A stretch of 64,000 nucleotides of DNA from Peiella sedimenti (GTDB taxonomy: Bacteria > Pseudomonadota > Alphaproteobacteria > Caulobacterales > Caulobacteraceae), in NCBI RefSeq assembly GCF_030504955.1, contig NZ_JAUKTR010000001.1:428501-492500 (forward strand). The letters are read 5' to 3'. Shown piece after piece: positions 17,341-25,953 of this stretch (position 1 is the first letter of the stretch; each line of letters begins with the position of its first letter). Below the pieces are notes generated by a model. The model was not told the origin of the DNA. It saw only the letters and a list, made by a program, of their open reading frames with translations, and ran no database searches. A program made the translations under genes and the position numbers.

Positions 17341-18723
17341 ATGCACGACATCAAGGCGATCCGCGACAACCCCGAAGCCTTCGTGGCCGGCTGGTCCCGC
17401 CGTGGGGTTGAGGATGCGGCCCAGGTTGTCGAGCAGATCCTGAGCCTGGACCGCGAGCTGCGCGCGGCCCAGACAGCGGCCCAGACCGCCCTGGCCGAGC
17501 GCAATGCGGCCTCCAAGGCCATCGGCGCGGCCATGGGCCGTAAGGACATGGAAGAGGCCGAGCGGCTGAAGGCCCAGGTGGAGACCCTGAAGGGGGAGAT
17601 CGCCGCGCAGGAGGCTATCGAGGCCGACAAGGGCCGGGCGCTGCGCGACCTGCTTGCGGGGCTGAAGAACCTGGCCGCCGAGGACGTGCCCGACGGCGAG
17701 GACGAAACCGCCAACGCCGAGCAGTCGCGCTGGGGCGAGGCGGGCAAGCTGCCGGCCGGGCGGCTGAACGCGGCCAAGGACCACGCGGACCTGGGCGAGG
17801 CGCTGGGCCTGCTCGACTTCGAGGCCGCCGCGCGGATGAGCGGCGCGCGCTTCGCGGTGCTGAAGGGCCAGCTGGCGCGGCTGGAACGGGCCCTGGGCCA
17901 GTTCATGCTGGATATGCAAACCGCGACGCCGGAAGGCGTTGATCTGCACGGCTACCTGGAGGTCAATCCGCCCTTCCTGGTCCGCGATGAGGCCATGTTC
18001 GGCACGGGACAGCTGCCGAAGTTCGAGGAGGATCTGTTCTTTGCCTCAAGCGGATCTGTTTCGCCCAAGGACATGCCGCTCGATCTCCTAGATTTGCTTA
18101 ATGGGCGCCACTGGCTCATCCCCACCGCCGAAGTCTCGCTGACCAATCTGGTGCGCGAGCAGATCCTGTCTGAGGACGAGCTGGCCACGCCCATGCGGCT
18201 GACGGCCTTGACGCCCTGTTTCCGCGCCGAGGCGGGCTCGGCCGGGCGCGACACGCGCGGCCTGATCCGCCAACACCAGTTCCATAAGGTGGAGCTGGTC
18301 TCGATCACGCGGCCCGAAGATTCCGAGGCCGAGCACGAGCGCATGACCGCCTGCGCCGAGGCGGTGCTGAAGCGGCTGGAGCTGCCGTTCCGGCGCATGC
18401 TGCTGTGCGCGGGCGACATGGGCTTTTCGGCGCGTAAGACCTTCGACCTGGAGGTCTGGCTGCCCAGCCAGAACACCTATCGCGAGATCAGCAGCTGCTC
18501 GAACTGCGGCGACTTCCAGGCCCGGCGCATGGACGCCCGCTTCAAGCGCGCCGGTGAGAAGAAGACTGAGTTCGTCCACACGCTGAACGGCTCAGGGCTC
18601 GCCGTCGGGCGCACCCTGGTGGCGGTCATGGAGAACTATCAGGACGAGGGCGGCCGCATCGCCGTGCCTGCGGCCCTGCGGCCCTATATGGGCGGGGTCA
18701 CCCACATCGGGGGCGCGGAATGA
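17341..18723 (+). CDS. serS: Seryl-tRNA synthetase
   Basis: A 460-residue class II synthetase charging tRNA-Ser. The N-terminal antiparallel coiled coil (about residues 30-100) is followed by [26 protein letters not shown], motif 2 in [20 protein letters not shown] and motif 3 in [20 protein letters not shown] start at ATG 17341 ([14 protein letters not shown]), the standard opening. Unusually, between EDLF and WLIPTAE there are about 23 residues where homologues have about six; the extra codons (TCA, TCT, GTT, CTA, TTG, CTT, AAT; about 18040-18108) are AT-rich compared with the rest of the gene. Confidence 0.95.
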   Translation: MHDIKAIRDNPEAFVAGWSRRGVEDAAQVVEQILSLDRELRAAQTAAQTALAERNAASKAIGAAMGRKDMEEAERLKAQVETLKGEIAAQEAIEADKGRALRDLLAGLKNLAAEDVPDGEDETANAEQSRWGEAGKLPAGRLNAAKDHADLGEALGLLDFEAAARMSGARFAVLKGQLARLERALGQFMLDMQTATPEGVDLHGYLEVNPPFLVRDEAMFGTGQLPKFEEDLFFASSGSVSPKDMPLDLLDLLNGRHWLIPTAEVSLTNLVREQILSEDELATPMRLTALTPCFRAEAGSAGRDTRGLIRQHQFHKVELVSITRPEDSEAEHERMTACAEAVLKRLELPFRRMLLCAGDMGFSARKTFDLEVWLPSQNTYREISSCSNCGDFQARRMDARFKRAGEKKTEFVHTLNGSGLAVGRTLVAVMENYQDEGGRIAVPAALRPYMGGVTHIGGAE

Positions 18724-18724
18724 A

Positions 18725-18873
18725 TCCTTCTCCCCTCGGGGGAGAAGGTGTCAGCCGGAGGCTGACGGATGAGGGGGCGCCCTCCGCCCACCTCTCCATC
18801 GAAGGGCTTCACGCCTTCGACCTCCCCCTCATCCGGCGCTTGCGCGCCACCTTCTCCCCCGAGGGGAGAAGGA
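18725..18873. repeat. Composite palindromic intergenic repeat (REP/BIME-like)
   Basis: A 149-base inverted structure. The outer arms are near-identical: each has a self-complementary CCTTCTCCCC/GGGGAGAAGG hairpin, a second small hairpin that differs between arms, then CGGATGAGGGGG or its complement. The centre contains another hairpin (TCGAAGG...CCTTCGA). Paired inverted palindromes of this kind resemble REP doublets. The right end supplies the GGGGAGAAGG that serves as ribosome-binding site for the gene at 18875. A solo copy lies at 19293-19315. Confidence 0.8.
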
Positions 18874-18874
18874 C

Positions 18875-19279
18875 GTGACCGCCGACCTCGTCGTCATCAC
18901 GGACACGCATCATCTGCGCATCCAGCCGCGCGAGGGCGGCGTGCGCTTCATCGCCATGCGCCACGATCAGGCGGGGCTGGAGGCGGAGGGCGACTTCGCC
19001 GATGTGGCGTCGGCGAAGGATCATGCGGCGACGGCCTATGGCGTGGCCGAGGCGGCCTGGAGACCGGCGCCGTTTCCGCCCTTCGCCCTGGTGCGCATAG
19101 ACGAAACCGACCCGGAAACCTCGATCCGGGGGCTGAGCGGCCATGTGGCCGGCCTGTCCGATCCGGAGCAGGTGGCGGTGTTCATCGACCAGCTTGAGCG
19201 CGTCTGGTGCGTGCACCCTGACCATCTGATCGCCACCGGCGGCTTCCTGCCCGAGGATCAGCGGCCGGGCGGGCGTTGA
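18875..19279 (+). CDS. Hypothetical protein between palindromic repeats
   Basis: A 134-residue soluble protein beginning MTADLVVITDTHHLRIQPRE. It has no signal peptide, membrane span or motif that I recognise; the composition (Ala, Asp, Glu, Val) suggests a globular cytoplasmic protein. Start is GTG at 18875, four bases after GGGGAGAAGG of the palindromic repeat. Inverted palindromes flank it on both sides, within the conserved serS-surE interval, so it may have been inserted there. Confidence 0.6.
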   Translation: MTADLVVITDTHHLRIQPREGGVRFIAMRHDQAGLEAEGDFADVASAKDHAATAYGVAEAAWRPAPFPPFALVRIDETDPETSIRGLSGHVAGLSDPEQVAVFIDQLERVWCVHPDHLIATGGFLPEDQRPGGR

Positions 19280-19292
19280 AGCAGTTCGCCCG

Positions 19293-19315
19293 CCTTCTCC
19301 CCCGAGGGGAGAAGG
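19293..19315. repeat. Solo copy of the CCTTCTCCCC palindrome
   Basis: A 10-base perfect stem (CCTTCTCCCC, GGGGAGAAGG) with a 3-base loop CGA, the same unit as the outer hairpins of the repeat at 18725-18873. It lies 13 bases after the hypothetical gene and 38 bases before surE, where it may act as a terminator-like or 3'-stabilising structure. Confidence 0.75.
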
Positions 19316-19353
19316 TCTACACGCCTGCTGAATCGATTTAGCAACCGGACCCC

Positions 19354-20139
19354 ATGCGCATCCTTCTGACCAATGACGACGGCATCACGGCCGAGGGGCT
19401 GGAGAGCCTGGAGCGCATCGCGCGGACCCTGACCGACGACGTCTGGATCTGCGCGCCCGAGCACGAGCAGTCCGGCGCGGGGCGGGGCCTGACCCTGACC
19501 GAGCCTCTGCGGGTCCGCACCCTGGGCGAGAAGCGCTTCGCCGTCACCGGCACGCCCACCGACTGCGTCATCCTGGCCGTCAACGACATCATGGGCGAGG
19601 CGAACAAGCCGGACCTGGTGCTGTCGGGGGTGAACCGGGGGCACAACCTGGGCGAGGACGTCACCTATTCCGGCACGGTGGCTGGGGCGTTGCAGGGCAT
19701 GGCCATGGGCATCCGCTCCATCGCCCTGTCCCAGTCCATGACCCGCTTCCACGACGAGGTGGTGCCCCACTGGGACACGGCCGAGCAGTTCGGGCCGGGC
19801 GTCGTGCGCCGTCTGACCGAGGCGGACTGGCCGGACGGGGTGGTGATGAACGTCAACTTCCCGCCCCTGCCGCCCGATCAGGTCAGCGAGGTGGAGGTGA
19901 CGGTGCAGGGCTTCCGCGACGCGGGCGAGTTGCACGGGGTCAAGCGCACCGACCTGCGCGGCCGGGACTATTACTGGATGGCCTTCCGCGGAAAGCCGCA
20001 GGAGCATGCGCCGGGCACCGACCTGCGCGCCGTGGCGGACGGCAAAATATCTGTGACGCCGCTGCACATCGACCTGACGCACCTGCCCACCGTCAGCACG
20101 CTGAAGCGCGTCCTGGGCGGCGCCCCACCCAAGGTGTGA
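19354..20139 (+). CDS. surE: 5'/3'-nucleotidase SurE
   Basis: A 261-residue survival protein. The opening MRILLTNDDGI carries the Asp-Asp metal ligands; CAPEHEQSGAGRGLTL (Ser ligand), TGTPTDCV and LVLSGVNRGHNLGEDVTYSGTV (Asn ligand) follow. SurE dephosphorylates nucleoside 5'- and 3'-monophosphates and is linked to stationary-phase survival. The following pcm start overlaps or nearly overlaps its stop; this surE-pcm pairing is widespread in proteobacteria. Confidence 0.95.
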   Translation: MRILLTNDDGITAEGLESLERIARTLTDDVWICAPEHEQSGAGRGLTLTEPLRVRTLGEKRFAVTGTPTDCVILAVNDIMGEANKPDLVLSGVNRGHNLGEDVTYSGTVAGALQGMAMGIRSIALSQSMTRFHDEVVPHWDTAEQFGPGVVRRLTEADWPDGVVMNVNFPPLPPDQVSEVEVTVQGFRDAGELHGVKRTDLRGRDYYWMAFRGKPQEHAPGTDLRAVADGKISVTPLHIDLTHLPTVSTLKRVLGGAPPKV

Positions 20140-20141
20140 GC

Positions 20142-20798
20142 ATGGCCGGGCCGGAGGACATCAACCGGCAGAGGGCGGCGCGCCTGATCCTGGGCCTGCG
20201 CCGCCAGGGCGTGACCGACCCGCGCGTGCTGGCGGCCATGGAGAGCATCGACCGCTCGGTCTTCGTGCACCCCCAGTTTCTGGATCAGGCCTGGGATGAC
20301 GCGGCCCTGCCCATCGACTGCGCCCAGACCATCAGCCAGCCCTACATCGTCGGCCTGATGACCCAGGCCCTGGACGTGCAGCCCCGGCACCGGGTGCTCG
20401 AGATCGGCACGGGGTCCGGCTATCAGTGCGCCATCCTGTCGCGGCTGGCGCGCTATGTGTACACGGTCGAGCGGTATCGCAGCCTGCTGAACGAGGCCGA
20501 GGCGCGGCTGAAGGCGCTGGACATCCAGAACGTCATCACGCGGCACGGCGACGGGGGCGAGGGCTGGCCGGAGCAGGCGCCCTTTGACCGCATCATGGTC
20601 ACCGCCGCCTCGCCGCACGAGCCGCACGCCCTGCTGGAGCAGCTGAAGCCGGGCGGCGTGCTGGTGGCGCCGGTGGGCCGCACGGGGGTGCAGGTGCTGC
20701 ACCGCTATACGGCGCAGCCCGACGGCTCGTTCAAGCGCGAGAGCCTGGGCGAGGTGCGCTTCGTGCCGCTGGTCGAGGGGGTGGCGAAGGAGGGCTGA
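20142..20798 (+). CDS. pcm: Protein-L-isoaspartate O-methyltransferase
   Basis: The 218-residue enzyme carries the PCMT motifs: QTISQPYIVGLMTQAL near residue 60, then the SAM-binding VLEIGTGSGYQCAILSRL near 85 and post-motifs DGGEGWPEQAPFDRIMVTAA and LKPGGVLVAPVG. It methylates isoaspartyl residues to start repair of aged proteins. I prefer ATG at 20142, which has AAGG seven bases upstream; GTG at 20136, overlapping the surE stop, would leave no spacing. Confidence 0.93.
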   Translation: MAGPEDINRQRAARLILGLRRQGVTDPRVLAAMESIDRSVFVHPQFLDQAWDDAALPIDCAQTISQPYIVGLMTQALDVQPRHRVLEIGTGSGYQCAILSRLARYVYTVERYRSLLNEAEARLKALDIQNVITRHGDGGEGWPEQAPFDRIMVTAASPHEPHALLEQLKPGGVLVAPVGRTGVQVLHRYTAQPDGSFKRESLGEVRFVPLVEGVAKEG

Positions 20799-20898
20799 GG
20801 CCGAGCCGAAGTCACATCTCGTTAACCTTGAGGCCATGTTTTCGCGCCCATTAAGGAGTCTTCTGACCGCTTCCGATTCCGTGAGGGGAGAGTTTGGC

Positions 20899-22125
20899 AT
20901 GACCCGCCGTGGGGCCCCTGTTTCCAGAGCCGCCGTTTTGTCCGCCAGCGGCCTGGCCCTGATGCTGGCCGCGTGCGGAGGGACTCTTCCGCAGACGCCC
21001 CGCTACGCGACGCGGCTGGATCAGCTGCCGCCCACGCCGCCACCCGCCCAGGCCCCGCTGACGGAGGCCGAGCCGGTCTATGAGCCCGAGCCCATTCCCG
21101 CTCCGACCGAGGACGTGACAGCCACCGAGCTGGCGCCCCTGCCGCCGGCCCAGCCGCGCGATACGGCCCTGGCCTCCCAGCCCATCGACGCGCCGCCGCC
21201 CCCGCCGCCCGCTGACGGCTCGGCCCCCGCCAATGAGGCCCCGGCGAACGAGGCCGAGGACATCACCTCGCGCCTGAACAATGCGCCGGTGACCCAGCCC
21301 TTCCCGGTGCGCGAGCCGGCCCGCCCCGCCGCCCCCGCCCAGAGCCAGCCCCTGCCGCCGCCGGGATCGACCTATACGGTGCAGCCGGGCGACACCCTGT
21401 CGGGGGTCGGCCGCCGCTTCGGCGTGCGGGTGGCCACCCTGATGACTTTGAACGGCCTTGGCCCGGAGGGCGCCGTGCGCGCCGGTCAGCGGCTGGTCCT
21501 GCCCGAGGGCGTGATCGACAACGGCGTCGACCCTTACGCCACCGGCCCCGCGCCGACGCCGCTGGCGACGCCGCCCCAGCGCCCCGTCACACCGCCGCCG
21601 CCTGTGCAGCGGCCGGCTCCGCCGCCCGCCCAGACGCCGCCGCCTGTGCAGCGGCCCGCGCCGCAACAGCCGCCGGCTCAGCCCCAGCCTGCTCCGCCGC
21701 CCGCCGCAACCGACAGCGCGGACGCGCCGCGCTTCCGCTGGCCGGTCGACCGGGCCGAGGTGGTGGGCCGCTTCGGCCAGACGGGCGTGGGCCTGCGCAA
21801 CGACGGCATCGTCCTGGCCGCCCAGCCGAACGCCGCGGTCGTGGCCGCGGCGGCGGGCCAGGTGGTCTATGCCGGCAGCGACATTCCGGGCCTGGGCGCC
21901 ACGGTGGTGATCGATCACGGGGACGGCTGGGGCACGGCCTATCTGCAGCTGGGCTCGGTCACCGTGCGCGAGCGCCAGCAGGTGGCCGCGGGCGAGACGC
22001 TTGGCCGCACCGCCGCGGCCGGCTCGAACGGCCGCTCGCAGTTCCAGTTCGAGATCCGGCGGCGCAACTCGCCAACGGATCGCTTCCGCCCCGTCGACCC
22101 GCTGCCGCTGCTCCCGGGACGTTAA
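20899..22125 (+). CDS. LysM and degenerate M23 (LytM) lipoprotein
   Basis: A 408-residue envelope protein. The N-terminal signal ends in the lipobox LAAC, a long Pro-rich linker follows, one LysM domain lies near residues 165-210 (YTVQPGDTLSGVGRRFGVRV), then more Pro-rich sequence and a C-terminal M23 fold from about residue 285. The M23 metal ligands are missing: the HxG-D region reads NDGIVLA and the HxH pair reads QFQFE. Such degenerate LytM proteins (NlpD/EnvC type) usually activate amidases rather than cleave wall. ATG at 20899 is preceded by GGGGAG. Position after pcm is conserved in the order. Confidence 0.88.
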   Translation: MTRRGAPVSRAAVLSASGLALMLAACGGTLPQTPRYATRLDQLPPTPPPAQAPLTEAEPVYEPEPIPAPTEDVTATELAPLPPAQPRDTALASQPIDAPPPPPPADGSAPANEAPANEAEDITSRLNNAPVTQPFPVREPARPAAPAQSQPLPPPGSTYTVQPGDTLSGVGRRFGVRVATLMTLNGLGPEGAVRAGQRLVLPEGVIDNGVDPYATGPAPTPLATPPQRPVTPPPPVQRPAPPPAQTPPPVQRPAPQQPPAQPQPAPPPAATDSADAPRFRWPVDRAEVVGRFGQTGVGLRNDGIVLAAQPNAAVVAAAAGQVVYAGSDIPGLGATVVIDHGDGWGTAYLQLGSVTVRERQQVAAGETLGRTAAAGSNGRSQFQFEIRRRNSPTDRFRPVDPLPLLPGR

Positions 22126-22236
22126 GGAAAAACGCGCGCGGCGTTTGCAAAAGCGGGGGGCAGCGCCTAGCTTCCGGCCTCGTTTCGCGCGCGGCTGGAC
22201 CGGCCCTGCGCGCGCCGCAGACTTCACGGGGATTCC

Positions 22237-22581
22237 ATGTTCGCCACCGCCTACGCCCAGACCGCCGGCGCCGCTCCCGCTGAGAGCGGCATGATGGCCA
22301 TGCTGGTCAACATCGCGCCGCTGCTGCTGCTCGTGGTGTTCGCCTACTTCCTGCTGATCCGCCCTCAGCAGCAGCGCATGAAGAAGCACCAGGCCATGAT
22401 CGCGGCCATGAAGCGCGGCGACACGGTCGTGCTGAGCAACGGCATGATCGGCAAAATCACGCGTATCGAGGACGCCGAGGCCATGGTCGAGGTCAGCCAG
22501 GGCGTAAACGTCCGCGTGGTCCGCTCCATGATCGCCGAGGTGCGCGGCAAGGGCGTCCCGGCCAACGACGCCAAGGCCTGA
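22237..22581 (+). CDS. yajC: Preprotein translocase accessory subunit YajC
   Basis: The 114-residue protein has one membrane helix (about residues 27-47, LVNIAPLLLLVVFAYFLLI), the family motif RPQQQRMKKHQAMI right after it, and a small soluble domain with GDTVVLSNGMIGKI. YajC associates with SecD and SecF, encoded immediately downstream, in the holotranslocon. The gene order yajC-secD-secF is standard. Confidence 0.95.
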   Translation: MFATAYAQTAGAAPAESGMMAMLVNIAPLLLLVVFAYFLLIRPQQQRMKKHQAMIAAMKRGDTVVLSNGMIGKITRIEDAEAMVEVSQGVNVRVVRSMIAEVRGKGVPANDAKA

Positions 22582-22621
22582 TCCCGTTTCCGTTCCGGCC
22601 TGAAGTCAAAGGCGCCTGTCC

Positions 22622-24217
22622 ATGATTCAGCTGTCGCGCTGGAAAATCATCCTCGTCGTCCTAGCCCTGGCCCTGGGGGTCTGGTTCGCTCTGCCGAACG
22701 TACTGCCGGCCAATGTGCGTGAGCGCATGCCGGGCTTCATGCCCAGCAACACGATCAATCTGGGTCTCGACCTGCAAGGCGGCTCTTACCTGCTGCTTGA
22801 GGTGGACACCGAGGCGCTGGCGACCGAGCGGCTGAACAACATGGTCGAGGAGATCCGCCTGGATTTCCGGCGCGAGCGCATCGGCTTTTCCGGCCTGACG
22901 CCTGAAGGCCACGGCGTGGTGGTTCGCCTGCGCGATCCGGCCCAGACCGACGCCGCCGTGCGCGTGCTGAACAACATGGGCGAGTTCGTCGCCCAGACCG
23001 GCCAGCGCGACCGCACCGTGCAGCGGGTCGGGCCTGGCGTGATCCGCGTGCAGCTGTCTGAGGACGCCCTTCAGGCCCAGGCCAGCGCCGCGGTGGAGCA
23101 GTCCATCGAGATCGTGCGTCGCCGCATCGACTCGCTGGGCGCCAAGGAGCCCTCCATCACCCGCCAGGGCCGCGACCGCATCGTCGTCCAGGCGGCGGGC
23201 GAAAGCGATCCGGAGCGTCTGAAGAACGTCATCGGCCAGACCGCACGCCTGACCTTCCAGATGGTGGACGAGCAGAACTCGCTTCAGGCCGCCCTGGCCG
23301 GGCAGGTGCCGCCCGACGCCATGGTGGTGCCGACCGACGAGCCCGGCGAGCCCTTCCTGCTGCTGAAGCGCCGGGTGCTGGTCTCTGGCGAGAACCTGAC
23401 GCGCGCCAATGTCGGCGTCGATCAGATGCAGCGGCCGGCCATCGACTTCCGCTTCGACGGACAGGGCGCGCGCCGCTTCGGCGAGGTCACCGCCGCCAAT
23501 GTGAACCGCCGCTTCGCCATCGTGCTGGACGGACGCGTGATCTCGGCGCCCACCATCATCAGCCCGATCACCGGCGGCTCAGGCCAGATCACCGGCAACT
23601 TCTCGGTCCAGACGGCGTCCGACCTGGTCAATCTGCTCAACGCGGGCGCCTTGCCGGCGCCGCTGACGGTGGAGGAGCAGCGCACCGTGGGGGCCGAGCT
23701 GGGCGCCGACGCCGTGCGGGCCGGCCTGATCTCGACGGTGGTGGCCTTCGTGCTGGTGCTGGCCTTCATGGTCCTGTCCTACGGCTTCCTGTTCGGCGGC
23801 ATCTCGGTCATCGCGCTTCTGGCCAACGGCCTGCTCATCATGGCGGTGATGTCGGTCACGGGCGCGGACCTGACCCTGCCGGGCATCGCCGGCCTGATCC
23901 TGACCCTGGCCATGGCGGTGGACGCCAACGTGCTGATCTACGAGCGCATGCGCGACGAGGTCCGCGCCGGGCGACCGCCCATCCTGGCCATGGACGCCGG
24001 GTTCGGCCGCGCCATGGTGACCATCATCGACGCCAACCTGACCACCCTGATCGCGGCGTGGATCATGTTCTTCTTCGGCGCGGGCCCGGTGCGCGGCTTC
24101 GCCTGGACCCTGACCATCGGCGTCGTCACCTCGGTCTTCACCGCGGTGCTCATCACCCAGATTTTGCTGGCCCTGTGGTTCCGCCTGCGGCGGCCCAAGG
24201 CCCTGCCCATCGCGTAA
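22622..24217 (+). CDS. secD: Protein translocase subunit SecD
   Basis: A 531-residue RND-like protein. One N-terminal membrane helix is followed by LGLDLQGGSYLLLEVD (the D1 motif), a large periplasmic P1 domain, then from about residue 365 five more helices with VDANVLIYERMRDE (the conserved D4-type motif) and the final ITQILLALWFRL. SecDF uses the proton gradient to pull exported proteins through SecYEG. Start ATG at 22622 lies 40 bases after yajC. Confidence 0.96.
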   Translation: MIQLSRWKIILVVLALALGVWFALPNVLPANVRERMPGFMPSNTINLGLDLQGGSYLLLEVDTEALATERLNNMVEEIRLDFRRERIGFSGLTPEGHGVVVRLRDPAQTDAAVRVLNNMGEFVAQTGQRDRTVQRVGPGVIRVQLSEDALQAQASAAVEQSIEIVRRRIDSLGAKEPSITRQGRDRIVVQAAGESDPERLKNVIGQTARLTFQMVDEQNSLQAALAGQVPPDAMVVPTDEPGEPFLLLKRRVLVSGENLTRANVGVDQMQRPAIDFRFDGQGARRFGEVTAANVNRRFAIVLDGRVISAPTIISPITGGSGQITGNFSVQTASDLVNLLNAGALPAPLTVEEQRTVGAELGADAVRAGLISTVVAFVLVLAFMVLSYGFLFGGISVIALLANGLLIMAVMSVTGADLTLPGIAGLILTLAMAVDANVLIYERMRDEVRAGRPPILAMDAGFGRAMVTIIDANLTTLIAAWIMFFFGAGPVRGFAWTLTIGVVTSVFTAVLITQILLALWFRLRRPKALPIA

Positions 24218-24229
24218 AGGCGGCTCAAG

Positions 24230-25213
24230 ATGCGTTTCTGGCCGATCATCAAACTTCTGCCGCAGAAGACGAACCTGCGCTTCGTCAGCGTCGCCAAGTA
24301 CATGGCCGTGCTGTCGATCGTCGGCGTCCTGGGCTCGCTGTTCCTGACGCTCTACCCCTTCAAGGGCCCGTGCGGCGGACTGAACTGCGGCGTCGACTTT
24401 AAGGGCGGCACCCTGATCGAGCTGTCCTCGCCCCGTCCCATCGACCTGGGCGAGGTGCGCGGCGAGCTGGGCGCCATGAATCTGGGCGACGTACAGGTGC
24501 AGCAGTTCGGGGCCCCCACCGACGTGATGGTGCGCTTCGAGACGCCCGAGGGCGTGAACCCGGCCCAGCAGGTCGACCAGGTGAAGAACCGTCTCAGGGG
24601 TGTCGTCGGACAGGACACCACCTTCACCCGCACCGAGGTGGTCGGCCCCAAGGTGTCGGGCGAGCTGCTGCGCGGCGGCATCATCGCGCTGGGCATCGCT
24701 GTGGCCCTGATGATGCTCTACATCTGGTTTCGCTTTGAGTGGCAGTTCGGCCTGGGCGCCGTGGCGGGCCTGCTGCACGACACCATTCTGGTGTTCGGCT
24801 TCTTCGCCCTGTTCAAGCTGGAGTTCACCCTGACCGCCGTGGCGGCGATCCTGACGGTGATCGGCTATTCCATGAACGACACGGTGGTGGTGTTCGACCG
24901 CCTGCGCGAGAACCTGCGCAAGTACAAGAAGATGCCGCTGCGCGAAGTCATCGACCTGACCATCAACGAGACCCTGTCGCGCACCATCATCACCGGCGTG
25001 ACGGCCATCATGGCGCTGGCGGCCCTGGCCATTCTGGGCGGCGAGACGCTGTTCGCCTTCTCGGTTTCGTTGATCTTCGGCATCATCTTCGGCACCTATT
25101 CGTCCATCTATGTGGGCGCGCCGATCATCCTGCTTTGGGGGGTCAAGCGCAGCGAAGGCGGCGCGGGGGACGAGCCCGAACCCGTCAAGCTGGGCGCCGC
25201 CAGCCGGCCCTGA
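24230..25213 (+). CDS. secF: Protein translocase subunit SecF
   Basis: The 327-residue partner of SecD. It has an N-terminal membrane helix, GVDFKGGTLIEL near residue 60, a small periplasmic domain, and five C-terminal helices with YSMNDTVVVFDRLREN (the SecF signature) and NETLSRTIITG. Twelve bases separate it from secD, so they are co-translated. The C-terminal tail is short and polar. Confidence 0.96.
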   Translation: MRFWPIIKLLPQKTNLRFVSVAKYMAVLSIVGVLGSLFLTLYPFKGPCGGLNCGVDFKGGTLIELSSPRPIDLGEVRGELGAMNLGDVQVQQFGAPTDVMVRFETPEGVNPAQQVDQVKNRLRGVVGQDTTFTRTEVVGPKVSGELLRGGIIALGIAVALMMLYIWFRFEWQFGLGAVAGLLHDTILVFGFFALFKLEFTLTAVAAILTVIGYSMNDTVVVFDRLRENLRKYKKMPLREVIDLTINETLSRTIITGVTAIMALAALAILGGETLFAFSVSLIFGIIFGTYSSIYVGAPIILLWGVKRSEGGAGDEPEPVKLGAASRP

Positions 25214-25305
25214 GACCCGGATCAAAGACCCTAGAGCCCTTCGGTTTTTAGCGGAGCCGTTAGGGCCTATGCTGGCCGCCACCTGATTCTGTGGAGGGGC
25301 TATCC

Positions 25306-25920
25306 ATGGCCGGCATTCTTTCGAACTTCCGCAACACCGTGGTGGTCAGCCTCGCGCTGGCCCTGGTGATGATCTACGCCTTCGGCAGCGGGGCCGAGTT
25401 TGACGAGCGCTTCTGGCAGGCGCTGTTCCGCTGGCTGCACGTGGTGCTGGGCATCCTGTGGATCGGCCTGCTGTACTACTTCAACTTCGTGCAGATCCGG
25501 GTGATGCCCGACATCCCCGCCGAGCTGAAGCCGGCCGTGTCCAAGTACATCGCGCCGGAGGCCCTGTTCTGGTTCCGCTGGTCGGCCCTGCTGACGGTGG
25601 TCATGGGCCTGGCCGTGGCCTGGGCGCGCGGGACGGACTACCTGGCCGAGACCCTGACCCTGGGCTTCGCCGGCGGTTACGCCGGCTATGACGGCGGCTA
25701 CACCCTGATGGGCGTGGGCATGTGGCTGGGGATCATCATGATGATCAACGTCTGGGGCTTCATCTGGCCGAACCAGAAGCGGGCCCTGGGCATCGTCGAG
25801 GCCGACGCCGAAACCAAGGCCAAGGCGGCGCGGACGGCCATGCTGTTCAGCCGCACCAACATGCTGCTGTCGCTGCCGATGCTGGTGGCCATGGCCATGT
25901 ATCAGACGATCGTCGGCTAG
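25306..25920 (+). CDS. PuuD-like (urate hydroxylase family) integral membrane protein
   Basis: A 204-residue protein with about five membrane segments. It carries WLHVVLGILWIGLLYYFNFV near residue 45 and NVWGFIWPNQKRALG near 155, which resemble the membrane part of PuuD-type urate hydroxylases. The C-terminal cytochrome c domain of PuuD is absent and there is no CxxCH, and no purine genes lie nearby. It may be a shortened electron-transfer relative with another role. Start ATG at 25306 is preceded by GGAGGGG; an in-frame GTG at 25291 precedes that site. Confidence 0.65.
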   Translation: MAGILSNFRNTVVVSLALALVMIYAFGSGAEFDERFWQALFRWLHVVLGILWIGLLYYFNFVQIRVMPDIPAELKPAVSKYIAPEALFWFRWSALLTVVMGLAVAWARGTDYLAETLTLGFAGGYAGYDGGYTLMGVGMWLGIIMMINVWGFIWPNQKRALGIVEADAETKAKAARTAMLFSRTNMLLSLPMLVAMAMYQTIVG

Positions 25921-25953
25921 CGCCGCACAAGGTCGAGAAGCTAGAGGAGGGGC

